Shown here: piece by piece, positions 38,174 to 46,673 of the stretch
Layout of the letters: every line of letters begins with the position of its first letter
Position numbering within the stretch: the stretch's first letter is position 1
Assembly (NCBI RefSeq): GCF_041270065.1
Contig: NZ_CP065958.1
Coordinates: forward strand, 1,984,001-2,048,000
From: Streptomyces fradiae
GTDB lineage: Bacteria > Actinomycetota > Actinomycetes > Streptomycetales > Streptomycetaceae
DNA length: 64,000 bases
Reading direction: 5' to 3'
Program-made: the position numbers and the translations under genes
The notes under the pieces: model-generated
What the model was told of the DNA's origin: nothing
The model's database searches: none
The model's input: the letters and a program-made list of their open reading frames with translations, nothing else

Positions 38174-38704
38174 TCATCCGGCGGCCTCCTCCGCCCCCGG
38201 CTGGCGCGGCAGCACGGGCTGGAGCACGAGCAGCCGCTCGACCAGGCGCAGGAACACGGCGGCGTCCCTGATCAGGTCGTCGGCGTCGCGGCGGGTGGCG
38301 GCCGCGGTGATGCCGGCCTCGGCGCGGGCCCGGCGCTCGGCCCCGGCGGCGAACAGCGCGCTCCACTCGGTGAGCTCGGGGGCTATCTCGGGCAGCACGT
38401 CCCAGGTGCTGCGGATGCGCGCCCGCTTGCGGGGGTCGCGCTCGGGTCGGCCGCGGGCGGCGAGCACGGCGGCGGCCGTGCGCAGGGCGGCGAGGTGGGC
38501 GGTGGCGTACCGCTCGTGGGGCATGTCGAGCGCGGCGGCCTCGTCGAGTCCGGCCCTGGCCTTGGCGAGCAGGTCGAGGGCGGCGGGCGGTGCCGAGGTG
38601 CGGCGCAGGACCGGGTGGATGTCGGACGCGGGTCCGAGCTGGGCGGGGGCGGAGCGGCGCGCGGTCTGGCGCCGGGATGCGGCGGCGGCGTTGTGGCCGG
38701 CCAT
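38174..38704 (-). CDS. SAV_6107-type HEPN-domain protein
   Basis: This 176-aa protein resembles the streptomycete SAV_6107 family, classed as a HEPN (higher eukaryote and prokaryote nucleotide-binding) all-helical fold. Visible core: ALDLLAKARAGLDEAAALDMPHERYATAHLAALRTAAAVLA and the C-terminal helix RDAAVFLRLVERLLVLQPVL. A canonical RNase Rx4-6H motif is not evident, so nuclease activity should not be assumed. ATG 38704 has AGGAGG 7 nt upstream. Function unknown. Confidence 0.75.
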   Translation of the reverse strand: MAGHNAAAASRRQTARRSAPAQLGPASDIHPVLRRTSAPPAALDLLAKARAGLDEAAALDMPHERYATAHLAALRTAAAVLAARGRPERDPRKRARIRSTWDVLPEIAPELTEWSALFAAGAERRARAEAGITAAATRRDADDLIRDAAVFLRLVERLLVLQPVLPRQPGAEEAAG

Positions 38705-38826
38705 GACGAGCCTCCTGTCGTCGGGTGACGGCGCTGTGGCCGTATGTGTTCATCGTGCACGGCACCACTGACATCGCCGCTGACCTGGGCTTTTGCCAGT
38801 TCGCCAACTCGGCGGTAACTTTTTGC

Positions 38827-38840
38827 ACTGACTGGTCAGT
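38827..38840. promoter_or_regulatory. palindromic operator candidate (TetR site) ahead of ABC-like/YhgE operon
   Basis: ACTGAC-TG-GTCAGT forms a 6-bp inverted repeat, 15 nt before the start of the ATPase gene and in an AT-richer patch. The third gene of the operon encodes a TetR repressor, so autoregulation through this site is the simplest reading. Confidence 0.7.
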
Positions 38841-38854
38841 TCAAAAGAGGGGGG

Positions 38855-39691
38855 ATGGTGGAAGCGAACCACGGCGCCGCCGTCGTCGCGGACGGATTCG
38901 GACTCAAGGGCCCGCGGGGCTGGGCGTTCCGGGGAATCGGCTTCGAGGCGGCCCCCGGCAGCCTGGTCGCCGTCGAGGGACCCTCCGGCTCCGGCCGCAC
39001 CTGCCTGCTGCTCGCGCTCACCGGCCGGATGAAGACCCACGAGGGCCATGCCGAGGTGGCCGGACTGCGGCTGCCCCGCAAGATGGCGGCCGTGCGCCGG
39101 ATCAGCGCGCTCGGCCCCGTCCCCGGCGTCAGCGAGCTCGACCCGGCCTTCACCGTCGTCGAGCACCTGCGCGAGCGCGCGCTGCTCCAGCGCCGCTTCG
39201 ACGGCAGCCTCAAGGCCCTGCTGCGCCCGCCGGCCGAGGGCCGCGCCGCCGCCCGGGACCGGATCGACGAGGCCCTGGCCGCCGCCGGACTCGACGTCGA
39301 GGCCCTGCCCAAGGGCGAGCGGACCTCGGTGCGGGACCTGGAGCGCCTGGAGGCGCTGCGCCTGTCCGTCGCGCTCGCCCTCATCGGCAAGCCCCGGGTG
39401 CTCGCCCTGGACGACGCCGACCTCAAGCTGTCCGACGCCGACCGCGCCGAGGCCTGGGCCCTGCTGCGCTCCGTCGCCGCCGCCGGCACCACCGTCCTCG
39501 CCGTGTGCAGCGAGGCCCCCGAGGACGCCCTGAAGGTCTCCACGGCCCCGGCCGCGACGAGGCCCGCCGCGCCCGAGCCCGAGGCCGAGCCTGAGCCCAA
39601 GACCGAGCCCGAGCCCGAGCCCGCAGACACCGCCACCAAGTCCGAGTCCGAGTCCAAGTCCGAGAAGGGAGACGCCGATGCGCTCGCATAA
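38855..39691 (+). CDS. ABC-transporter-like ATPase with Arg in Walker A
   Basis: This 278-aa protein has the fold of an ABC ATP-binding subunit, but with degenerate motifs. Walker A reads GPSGSGRT, so Arg48 replaces the invariant Lys. Walker B is present (VLALDDAD, D186-D187). In the signature position only RDLERLEALRLSVAL is seen, not LSGGQ. A 45-residue C-terminal tail rich in Glu, Pro, Lys and Ser follows the domain. The start is ATG 38855 after GAGGGG. It overlaps the YhgE/Pip gene by 14 nt, so the pair are probably translationally coupled and work as a complex. Whether it hydrolyses ATP is open. Confidence 0.83.
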   Translation: MVEANHGAAVVADGFGLKGPRGWAFRGIGFEAAPGSLVAVEGPSGSGRTCLLLALTGRMKTHEGHAEVAGLRLPRKMAAVRRISALGPVPGVSELDPAFTVVEHLRERALLQRRFDGSLKALLRPPAEGRAAARDRIDEALAAAGLDVEALPKGERTSVRDLERLEALRLSVALALIGKPRVLALDDADLKLSDADRAEAWALLRSVAAAGTTVLAVCSEAPEDALKVSTAPAATRPAAPEPEAEPEPKTEPEPEPADTATKSESESKSEKGDADALA

Positions 39692-41765
39692 GCTCGCCGC
39701 GCTCGAACTGAAGCGGTTCGGCAGGGGGAAGCTCCCGCGGGCCGCGATGGTCGCGATCCTGCTGCTGCCGCTGCTGTACGGCGCACTGTACCTGTGGTCG
39801 TTCTGGGACCCGTACAGCAGGCTCGACAAGATCCCCGTCGCCCTGGTCAACGAGGACAAGGGCGCCACCGCCGGCGGCGAGAAGATCACCGCGGGCGCCG
39901 ACATCACCGAGAAGCTGCGCGAGAGCGCCGTCTTCGAGTGGCACGAGGTCAGCGACGACGAGGCCCGCAAGGGCGTCGAGGACGGGACGTACTACCTGTC
40001 GCTCACCATGCCGTCCGACTTCAGCGAGCGGATCGCGTCCAGCTCCGGCGACTCCCCCGAGACCGGTGCGCTGCGGGTGCGGACCAACGACGCCAACAAC
40101 TACATCGTCGGCCAGATCTCCCGCACGGTCTTCTCCGAGGTGCGCACCGCCGCCTCCACCAACTCCTCCCGGACCTTCCTCGACAAGATCTTCATCTCCT
40201 TCTCCGACCTCCACGACGCCACCGAGGAGGCGGCCAAGGGCGCCGGCGACCTCAAGGACGGCGTCGACAAGGCGAAGGCCGGTTCCAAGAACCTGGCCGA
40301 CGGCCTGAAGACCGCCAAGAAGGGCAGCGGCGACCTGGCCTCCGGCATCACCAGGCTGGACAAGGGCGCCAAGGACCTGGAGACCGGTTCCCGCAAGGTC
40401 GCCGACGGCACCCAGCAGCTCGCCGACCGGGTCAACGGCGAGGCCGCCAAGGTCCGCCCGTACCTCGCGAACAACGGCAAGTCGATCCGCGACACCGCCC
40501 GCCTGGTCTCCGACTCGGCCTCCGCCGTCCAGCACAACCTGGACGTGCTGGTGCGCCGGGCCCCGGCCGCCCGCGCCGCCGCCCATACGGCCGACGACGA
40601 GCTCTCCGCGTACTACCAGAAGAGCTGTGTCACCAACCCGCTGCACGACCCCAAGGCCTGCGAACTCCTGAAGAAGGCCTCGGTCTCCGCCGACGACGTC
40701 GCGAAGATCGCCGACGACCTGCACGAGCTGACCAAGGACAGCAAGGGCGACATCAAGACCCTCGACGCCCGGCTGACCAAGCTGAAGAAGGACGCCGACG
40801 AGCTGGCCCGGCGCTCGCCGCACCTCGACAACGAGGTCGACGACGCCATCAGGAAGATCAACGAGCTCAACAAGGGCGCCCACCAGGTCGCCGCGGGCGC
40901 CAAGCGGATGCACACCGGTCTGACCCAGGCCCGGTCCGGCTCCACCAGCCTGGACACCGGCGTCGGCAAGCTCAAGAAGGGCGCCGGCGAGCTGGACGGC
41001 GGCCTGTTCAAGCTGGCCGACGGCTCGGGCGAGCTGGCCACCGGGCTCAGCGACGGCGTGAAGCAGATCCCCGACTACGACAAGCAGGACCGCGACCGCC
41101 GCACCGAGGTGATGGCCGACCCGGTCAAGCTGGCCGCCCAGTCGATGCACAAGGCGCCCAACTACGGCACCGGCTTCGCCCCGTACTTCATCCCGCTCTC
41201 CCTCTGGGTCGGCGCGATGGTCGCGTACATGATCATCCAGCCGCTCAACCGGCGCGCGCTCGCCGCCGGCGCCTCCGCCTGGCGGATCGCGCTCGCGGGC
41301 TGGCTCCCGGTCGCCGCCATCGGCGTCCTCCAGGTGGCCGCGCTGATGTCCGTCCTGCACTGGGGCCTGGGTCTGCAGATGGCCAGGGCCGCCGGCACCG
41401 TGGGCTTCCTCGCCCTGGTGACCTGCTGCTTCGCCGCCATCATCCAGTGGCTCAACGCCCGCTTCGGCGCGGCCGGCCGGATCCTGGTGCTCGCCGTCCT
41501 GATGCTCCAGCTGACCTCGGCGGGCGGCACCTACCCCGTGCAGACCAGCCCGGGCTTCTTCAACGCGATCCACCCGTACCTGCCGATGACGTACGTCGTC
41601 GAGGCGCTGCGCCGGCTCATCACCGGCGGCGGCATCGGCCCGGTCTGGCAGGCCGTCGCCGTCCTGACCGCCTTCACGGCCGGCGCGCTCGCCCTGACCG
41701 CCGTCTCCGCCCGCAAGAAGCAGGTGTGGACCCTGGACCGCCTCCACCCCGAACTGTCTCTGTGA
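39678..41765 (+). CDS. YhgE/Pip-family membrane protein (ABC-2/DUF3533-like exporter)
   Basis: The 695-aa product has one N-terminal membrane helix (AAMVAILLLPLLYGALYLW, about 22-42), a large extracellular domain of about 430 residues, and five or six C-terminal helices from about residue 495 with an NPLNRR-like loop (IIQPLNRRALAAGASAWR). The extracellular part contains repeated heptad-like segments (KGAGDLKDGVDKAKAGSKNLADG, KLKKGAGELDGGLFKLADG) typical of YhgE/Pip proteins, which include phage-infection protein Pip and the ESX-linked EsaA. With the ATPase-like gene it resembles a type of ABC-2 exporter. Substrate unknown. Confidence 0.88.
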   Translation: MRSHKLAALELKRFGRGKLPRAAMVAILLLPLLYGALYLWSFWDPYSRLDKIPVALVNEDKGATAGGEKITAGADITEKLRESAVFEWHEVSDDEARKGVEDGTYYLSLTMPSDFSERIASSSGDSPETGALRVRTNDANNYIVGQISRTVFSEVRTAASTNSSRTFLDKIFISFSDLHDATEEAAKGAGDLKDGVDKAKAGSKNLADGLKTAKKGSGDLASGITRLDKGAKDLETGSRKVADGTQQLADRVNGEAAKVRPYLANNGKSIRDTARLVSDSASAVQHNLDVLVRRAPAARAAAHTADDELSAYYQKSCVTNPLHDPKACELLKKASVSADDVAKIADDLHELTKDSKGDIKTLDARLTKLKKDADELARRSPHLDNEVDDAIRKINELNKGAHQVAAGAKRMHTGLTQARSGSTSLDTGVGKLKKGAGELDGGLFKLADGSGELATGLSDGVKQIPDYDKQDRDRRTEVMADPVKLAAQSMHKAPNYGTGFAPYFIPLSLWVGAMVAYMIIQPLNRRALAAGASAWRIALAGWLPVAAIGVLQVAALMSVLHWGLGLQMARAAGTVGFLALVTCCFAAIIQWLNARFGAAGRILVLAVLMLQLTSAGGTYPVQTSPGFFNAIHPYLPMTYVVEALRRLITGGGIGPVWQAVAVLTAFTAGALALTAVSARKKQVWTLDRLHPELSL

Positions 41766-42385
41766 GAATCGAGCCCATGGACAGCAGCAGCACCAGACGG
41801 CAGGCGACCCGCGCCAAGCTCTACGAGGCGGCCGTCACCCTCATCGCCGAGCAGGGCTTCTCGGCGACGACGGTCGACGAGATCGCCGAGCGGGCCGGGG
41901 TCGCCAAGGGCACGGTCTACTACAACTTCAAGAGCAAGACCGAGCTCTTCGAGGAGCTGCTGCGGCACGGCGTCTCGCTCCTCGCCGGCTCGCTGCGGGC
42001 GGCGGCCGAGGAGACCGCCGAGCGGGGCGGCAACCGGATCGAGGCGCTGGACGCGATGATCCGGGCGGGTCTGGTCTTCATCGACCGCTACCCGGCCTTC
42101 ACCCAGCTGTACGTGGCCGAGCTGTGGCGCACCGGACGGGCCTGGAACTCCACCCTCCTGGTGGTGCGTCAGGAGGCCGTCGCGGTGGTCGAGAACGTGC
42201 TGCGCGACGGCGTGGCGGCCGGTGAGATCGACGGTGGGATCGATGTGCCGCTGACGGCCTCGGCGCTGGTCGGGATGGTCCTGGTGGCCGCGCTCGACTG
42301 GCAGGCCTTCCAGAGCGAGCGGTCCCTGGACGACGTGCACTCCGCGCTCTCGCGGCTGCTGCACGGCCGCGTCAGCGGCTGCTGA
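41762..42385 (+). CDS. TetR-family transcriptional regulator
   Basis: This 207-aa repressor-type regulator has a TetR N-terminal helix-turn-helix, LYEAAVTLIAEQGFSATTVDEIAERAGVAKGTVYYNFKSKTELF, and a helical ligand-binding domain. GTG 41762 overlaps the YhgE stop (GTGA); ATG 41777 (MDSSSTRRQATR) is the alternative and would remove five residues. It is the last gene of the three-gene operon, and the ACTGACTGGTCAGT palindrome upstream of the operon is its probable binding site. The inducer may be the exported compound. Confidence 0.88.
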   Translation: MRIEPMDSSSTRRQATRAKLYEAAVTLIAEQGFSATTVDEIAERAGVAKGTVYYNFKSKTELFEELLRHGVSLLAGSLRAAAEETAERGGNRIEALDAMIRAGLVFIDRYPAFTQLYVAELWRTGRAWNSTLLVVRQEAVAVVENVLRDGVAAGEIDGGIDVPLTASALVGMVLVAALDWQAFQSERSLDDVHSALSRLLHGRVSGC

Positions 42386-42413
42386 CGGAACACCGAAGGC
42401 AGAACGCGGAAAA

Positions 42414-42462
42414 GCGCCGGTCCGGCGAGGCTCGATCCCCCCGAGCCTCGCCGGACCGGCGC
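42414..42462 (+). terminator. strong hairpin terminator of the ATPase-YhgE-TetR operon
   Basis: A perfect 21-bp stem (42414-42434 with 42442-42462) closes a 7-nt ATCCCCC loop, 28 nt after the TetR stop. Confidence 0.92.
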
Positions 42463-42669
42463 GTCTTTCCGTTCCCCCGTGTCTCCCGGGTCTCCCCGGG
42501 AGTCCCCGTTCCCCTGTCGCGGCAGGCGCGCGACCCCGTTCCGCCGCCCCGTGCCGGCGGTTCCGGAGCCGCGCCCCTTCCGTGCGCTCCACTCTCCCTT
42601 CCGCGCAGGTCACGGCCCATCCGCATCCCTACTCATCTCGACGTCTAGGTACGGGTACTCAGAGCTGGT

Positions 42670-42682
42670 TACGATCGCGGGC
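42670..42682 (+). promoter_or_regulatory. leaderless promoter (-10 TACGAT) of the DUF4126 gene
   Basis: TACGAT (42670-42675) lies 7 nt before GTG 42683, with no ribosome site in between. This is the spacing expected if transcription begins at the start codon. Confidence 0.55.
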
Positions 42683-43303
42683 GTGTCCGTACTCCCCCTG
42701 GTCTTCACGAGCGGCTGGGCGAGCGGGATCAACGCGTACGCGGTGGTCCTGCTGCTCGGCGTCTTCGGCGCCACCGGGCTCACCGACGAGGTGCCCGAGG
42801 CGCTGCAACGGCCCGACGTCCTGATCGCCGCCGGCGTGCTCTTCCTGTGCGAGGCGGTGGCGGACAAGATCCCGTACGTCGACTCCGTGTGGGACTCCGT
42901 CCACACGGTGATCCGGCCGATCAGCGGGGCGGTGGTGGCCGCGCTGCTCGCCGGCCAGTCCGGTTCGCTGCCGGAGCTGGCGGCGGGCGCGGTCGGCGGT
43001 ACGACGGCGCTGCTGAGCCACTTCGTGAAGGCCGGCACCCGGATGGCGATCAACACCTCGCCCGAGCCCGCCTCCAACATCGTGGTGTCCACGGCGGAGG
43101 ACCTGGGCGTCGCCGCGATCGTCACCTTCGCCATCTTCCACCCGGTCGCGGCGTCGGTGATCGCGGCGACGCTGCTCGTGCTCGGGCTGCTGATACTGGT
43201 CTTCCTCGCACGGCGGATCCGCCGCTTCTGGCGGCGCAGGGCGCAGCGCCGCGAGGAGAAGCGGCTGGCGGCGGCGGCCGGGGCCCGGCCACCTTCCGGC
43301 TGA
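42683..43303 (+). CDS. DUF4126 membrane protein
   Basis: This 206-aa protein has about five hydrophobic helices, beginning VLPLVFTSGWASGINAYAVVLLLG, with the conserved FLCEAVADKIPYVDSVWDSVHTVIRP typical of DUF4126, and NTSPEPASNIVVSTAEDLG. A basic cytoplasmic tail (RRIRRFWRRRAQRREEKR) ends it. GTG 42683 is chosen because a TACGAT -10 box is spaced 7 nt upstream and the first membrane segment then begins at once. Function unknown. Confidence 0.82.
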   Translation: MSVLPLVFTSGWASGINAYAVVLLLGVFGATGLTDEVPEALQRPDVLIAAGVLFLCEAVADKIPYVDSVWDSVHTVIRPISGAVVAALLAGQSGSLPELAAGAVGGTTALLSHFVKAGTRMAINTSPEPASNIVVSTAEDLGVAAIVTFAIFHPVAASVIAATLLVLGLLILVFLARRIRRFWRRRAQRREEKRLAAAAGARPPSG

Positions 43304-43321
43304 GCCGCCGGCGGGGGCCGA

Positions 43322-43334
43322 TAGGGTCCCTGAC
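43322..43334 (+). promoter_or_regulatory. leaderless promoter (-10 TAGGGT) of the flavoprotein gene
   Basis: TAGGGT (43322-43327) is followed by exactly 7 nt and ATG 43335. There is no Shine-Dalgarno sequence. Confidence 0.5.
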
Positions 43335-44738
43335 ATGGCAAGGATTGTGGTGATCGGCGCGGGTCTGGGCGCCATGGCGGCGGCCGCCCGGCTGGCCGTC
43401 GCGGGGCACCGGGTGACGGTGTACGAGAGCGGCGAGACGTACGGCGGCGGGGTCCGCCGGTTCGCGAAGGACGGCTTCGGCTTCGACACCGGACCCGGTC
43501 TGCTTCACCTGCCCGCCGTGTACCGCGATCTGTTCGTGAAGACCGGCAAGCAGCCCCTGGAGGAGTGCGTCACGCTCACCCAGGTCGACCCGGCGAGCCG
43601 GCACGTCTTCGCCGACGGCACCCGGGTGGACCTGCCGAACGCCTCCCGGGCCGGCACCGTCGCCGCCCTGGACACGGCGCTCGGCGCGGGCGCCGGCGAG
43701 CGCTGGGGGGACTTCCTGGTGCGGGCCCGCGAGGCCTGGGACCGCACCCGCCGGCCGCTCCTGGAGGAGCCGCAGCCGACCGATCCCCGCCTCCTCGACC
43801 GCGACCCCTACCCGGCCCTCAAGGCGGGCCTGCTGCGCCGCCCCACGACCACGCTCGCCCAGATCGGCGCCCGTGAGCTGCGCGACCCGCGGCTCGCGGC
43901 GCTGCTCGACTCGTACGCGTGGAGCTACGGCTTCGACCCGGCGACCGCGCCCGCCGCCGCGGCCGTGCTGCCGTACATGGAGCAGACCTTCGGCAGTTGG
44001 TACGTGGCCGGCGGCATGCGGGCGCTCGCGGACGCGGTGTACGAGCGGTGCCGGCAGCGGCGGGTGGAGTTCGTCTTCGGCGCGCACGTCGTGGAGGTCC
44101 TGGAGAAGGACGGGCGGGCGTGCGGTGTCCGGCTGACGGGCGGGGAGACCGTGGACGCCGATCACGTCGTGTCGGGCGCGCCCCCGCGAGAGCCGTTCCC
44201 GCCGGAGGGGCCACGCCCCCAGGAGGTCGCCACCGGCCGGGTGACGCTCTGTCTGGCCCTGCGCGGCGCCCGGGAGATGGACGCCGTGCACCGCACGGTC
44301 GTGCACACCGGCCCCGGGGACAGCGTGACGGTGCTGCGCCCCGAGGACCCGGCGCTGCGGCCGGACGACGCCCACGAGTCGGTGACGGTGACGCGGACGG
44401 TCTGGACCAACGCGGAGACCGACCGGACGAAGCTCGTCGAAGAGCTGCTCGCGGCCACCGCGCGGGTCGTGCCCGAGCTGCGGGAGCGGCTGCTCTGGCA
44501 CGAGCTCCGCACCCCCGAGGACACCGTGCGGGAGACCGGCGCCGCCGAGGTACCGGGGCCGGCGCTCGCCGGGGCGCGGGGCCGGTTGCTCCCGGCCCCG
44601 AACGCCTCGGCCACCCCCGGTCTCTCGTATGTGGGCGGCTGGTCCCACCCCGGCGGCGGGCTCGCCCACGCCGGAATGTCCGGGGCCCTGGTGGCCGGTC
44701 TGATCGTGGAGGGCGCGGGCTTCCGCGGCTCGCAGTGA
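43335..44738 (+). CDS. phytoene-desaturase-family FAD-dependent oxidoreductase
   Basis: This 467-aa flavoprotein resembles phytoene dehydrogenases and related amine-oxidase-fold enzymes. The N-terminal FAD-binding motif is RIVVIGAGLGAMAAAARLAVAGHRVTVYE, followed by ETYGGGVRRFAKDGFGFDTGPGLLHLP. The C-terminal FAD segment is LSYVGGWSHPGGGLAHAGMSGALVAGLI. No carotenoid genes lie nearby, so a carotenoid role is not implied; solitary members in actinobacteria have unknown substrates. ATG 43335 sits 7 nt after a TAGGGT box. Confidence 0.85.
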   Translation: MARIVVIGAGLGAMAAAARLAVAGHRVTVYESGETYGGGVRRFAKDGFGFDTGPGLLHLPAVYRDLFVKTGKQPLEECVTLTQVDPASRHVFADGTRVDLPNASRAGTVAALDTALGAGAGERWGDFLVRAREAWDRTRRPLLEEPQPTDPRLLDRDPYPALKAGLLRRPTTTLAQIGARELRDPRLAALLDSYAWSYGFDPATAPAAAAVLPYMEQTFGSWYVAGGMRALADAVYERCRQRRVEFVFGAHVVEVLEKDGRACGVRLTGGETVDADHVVSGAPPREPFPPEGPRPQEVATGRVTLCLALRGAREMDAVHRTVVHTGPGDSVTVLRPEDPALRPDDAHESVTVTRTVWTNAETDRTKLVEELLAATARVVPELRERLLWHELRTPEDTVRETGAAEVPGPALAGARGRLLPAPNASATPGLSYVGGWSHPGGGLAHAGMSGALVAGLIVEGAGFRGSQ

Positions 44739-44760
44739 GCGGCTGCCCGCCGCGCCGGGC

Positions 44761-45582
44761 TCAGCGGTACTGCTGGTAGTCCCCGTTGTTGCCGTAGTAG
44801 CCCTGCTGCTCCTGGTACTGCTGGCCCTGCTCGGTGTCCCGCTGCTGCGGGACCCAGACGCCGCCGGGCGGGGTGTCGTAGGTGTACGAGGGCGCGTACG
44901 GGTCGGCGTACGGCTGCTGCTGGTAGGCGCCGGCGTCGTACTGCTGCCCGGCGTCGCCGTACTGCTGGCCGATGTACGGGTCGGAGTAGGCGGCGTACTG
45001 CTGCTGGCCGCCGTAGTCGTAGGCGGGCTGCTGCTGGTCGTAGCCGGTGGCGTACGGGTCGGCGTACGGCTGCTGCTGCTCGTAGGAGGTGCCGTAGACG
45101 GCGTACTGGCCGGTGTCCTCGGGCATCGGCTGGGGCTCGTACACGGAGGTGGCCGGGTCGGCGTCGTAACCGTCCCCGTAGCCGTCCCCGTGGCCGCCGT
45201 CTCCGTGGCCGCCGTCTCCGTGGCCGTCCTCGTACCCCTCGTCGTAGCTGAGGTCGGTGACCTCCAGGGTCGGGCCCGCCTTCTCGTCGGCGCTCTTGCC
45301 GGACCTGCGGCGGCGGCTCGCGCCGGGGCTGCCGCCGATGGCCCAGCCGGTGGAGAAGCCGCGCCGGAAGGAGAGGGTCACGTAGGTCTGGCCGACGGCG
45401 AAGACGACCGCGCCGACGACGATCACGACCGTCGAGGGGACCAGGACGCCGACGACCACGCCGAGGAAGCCGGCGAAGGCGAGCAGCCGCCAGCGCAGTC
45501 GCGCCTTGTACTGCAGCAGCACCTCACCGAGCAGCCACAGCGCGACCACGCCGAACGCGATGTAGAGGACCGTCCACCCCAT
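44761..45582 (-). CDS. membrane protein with long Tyr/Gln-rich disordered tail
   Basis: This 273-aa protein has three hydrophobic segments in its first 75 residues (WTVLYIAFGVVALWLLGEVLL, LLAFAGFLGVVVGVLV, STVVIVVGAVVFAVGQTYV), then FSTGWAIGG and an RRRRSGKSADEKAG stretch. The remaining ~170 residues are low complexity: a GDGGHGDGGHGDG repeat at about 120-135, then many Tyr/Gln/Asp/Pro units such as QQPYADPYA and YDQQQPAYD, ending QQYR. The tail is cytoplasmic by the positive-inside rule. It resembles prion-like or phase-separating domains in composition. I do not recognise a named family. GTG/ATG choice: ATG 45582 (MGWTVLYIAFG). Confidence 0.75.
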   Translation of the reverse strand: MGWTVLYIAFGVVALWLLGEVLLQYKARLRWRLLAFAGFLGVVVGVLVPSTVVIVVGAVVFAVGQTYVTLSFRRGFSTGWAIGGSPGASRRRRSGKSADEKAGPTLEVTDLSYDEGYEDGHGDGGHGDGGHGDGYGDGYDADPATSVYEPQPMPEDTGQYAVYGTSYEQQQPYADPYATGYDQQQPAYDYGGQQQYAAYSDPYIGQQYGDAGQQYDAGAYQQQPYADPYAPSYTYDTPPGGVWVPQQRDTEQGQQYQEQQGYYGNNGDYQQYR

Positions 45583-45633
45583 GCCCGCCCCTCTCCTACG
45601 GCCTCCGCCGCGGGTCGGGGCGGCTGTGGCCGG

Positions 45634-46551
45634 TCACGACTGCTGGTGCAGTCCGAGATTCTCGTAGATCTCGAGCGTAGCCCTGGAGTTGTTCAGCGTG
45701 ATGAAGTGCAGCCCGGGGACACCCTCGGACAGCAGCCGCGCGCAGAACTCCGTCGCGAACTCGATGCCCAAGGAGCGTACAGCGGCCGGATCGTCCTTGA
45801 CGGCGAGGATCCGCTCTTTCACATCTGCCGGGAAGGCGGCGTTGCTCAGGGTGGGCAGCCGTTCCAGCGTCTTCACGCTGACCACGGGCATGACCTCGGG
45901 GATGATCGGGGTCTCGCAGCCGGCCTTCTGCACGCTGTCGCGCAGCCGCAGATAGGCCTCCGGGTCGAAGAACATCTGGGTGATCGCGTAGTCGGCGCCG
46001 GCCCGGCACTTGTCGACGAAGTGGCGGACGTCGGTGTCCCAGTCCTCGGAACGCGGGTGCATCTCGGGGAAGGCGGCGACACCCACGCAGAAGTCGCCCG
46101 ACTCCTTGATCAGCCGGACGAGGTCGGCGGCGTAGCGCACGCCCTGGGGGTGGGCCACCCACTCGCCGAGCGGGTCGCCCGGCGGGTCGCCGCGCACGGC
46201 GAGCATGTTCCTGATGCCGGCGTCGGCGTACTGGCCGAGGATGTTGCGCAGTTCGGCGATCGAGTGGTCGACGGCGGTGAGGTGGGCGACCGGGGTGAGG
46301 GTGGTGTCGGAGGCGATCTTCTGGGTGGCCTTGACGGTGCCGCCGCGGGTGGTGCCGCCGGCGCCGTAGGTCACGGACACGAAGCTGGGGGCGACCGCCT
46401 CGATCCGGCGCATGGCGTTCCAGAGGCTCTGCTCGCTCTTCTCGGTCCGGGGCGCGAAGAACTCGAACGAGTACGTCGTGTCGCCGGACGCGAGGATGTC
46501 GCGGACCGTGCGTGCGCGGTCCGAGCGGACGGAAGCGGTACCAAGGGCCAT
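45634..46551 (-). CDS. metF: 5,10-methylenetetrahydrofolate reductase
   Basis: MetF reduces 5,10-methylene-THF to 5-methyl-THF for methionine synthesis, using FAD. The 305-aa TIM-barrel enzyme has [18 protein letters not shown] near the N terminus, [43 protein letters not shown] and PIIPEVMPV, all typical. ATG 46551 is the start. It lies 51 nt upstream of the Tyr/Gln-rich protein gene and 122 nt downstream of thiE on the same strand. Confidence 0.96.
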   Translation of the reverse strand: MALGTASVRSDRARTVRDILASGDTTYSFEFFAPRTEKSEQSLWNAMRRIEAVAPSFVSVTYGAGGTTRGGTVKATQKIASDTTLTPVAHLTAVDHSIAELRNILGQYADAGIRNMLAVRGDPPGDPLGEWVAHPQGVRYAADLVRLIKESGDFCVGVAAFPEMHPRSEDWDTDVRHFVDKCRAGADYAITQMFFDPEAYLRLRDSVQKAGCETPIIPEVMPVVSVKTLERLPTLSNAAFPADVKERILAVKDDPAAVRSLGIEFATEFCARLLSEGVPGLHFITLNNSRATLEIYENLGLHQQS

Positions 46552-46618
46552 ACGGGCAGGTTAGACGGAGTCCAGAAGTGTGGTGAAGCCGCGTCCGCGT
46601 TGTGGACACGATTCCGGA

Positions 46619-46642
46619 CAGGTTTCCGGGCAGGTTTCCGGG
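46619..46642. repeat. tandem 12-bp repeat CAGGTTTCCGGG x2 upstream of metF
   Basis: Two exact head-to-tail copies (46619-46630 and 46631-46642), flanked by further TTCCGG elements at 46612 and 46647, lie 68 bp before the metF start. They could be a regulator site. Confidence 0.5.
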
Positions 46643-46673
46643 AATGTTCCGGAAGTCCGGCCCACCCGGGAAG

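Noticed and set aside
43335..44738. Carotenoid biosynthesis cluster
   Set aside because: Only a single phytoene-desaturase-like flavoprotein is present, with no crtB, crtE or cyclase gene nearby.
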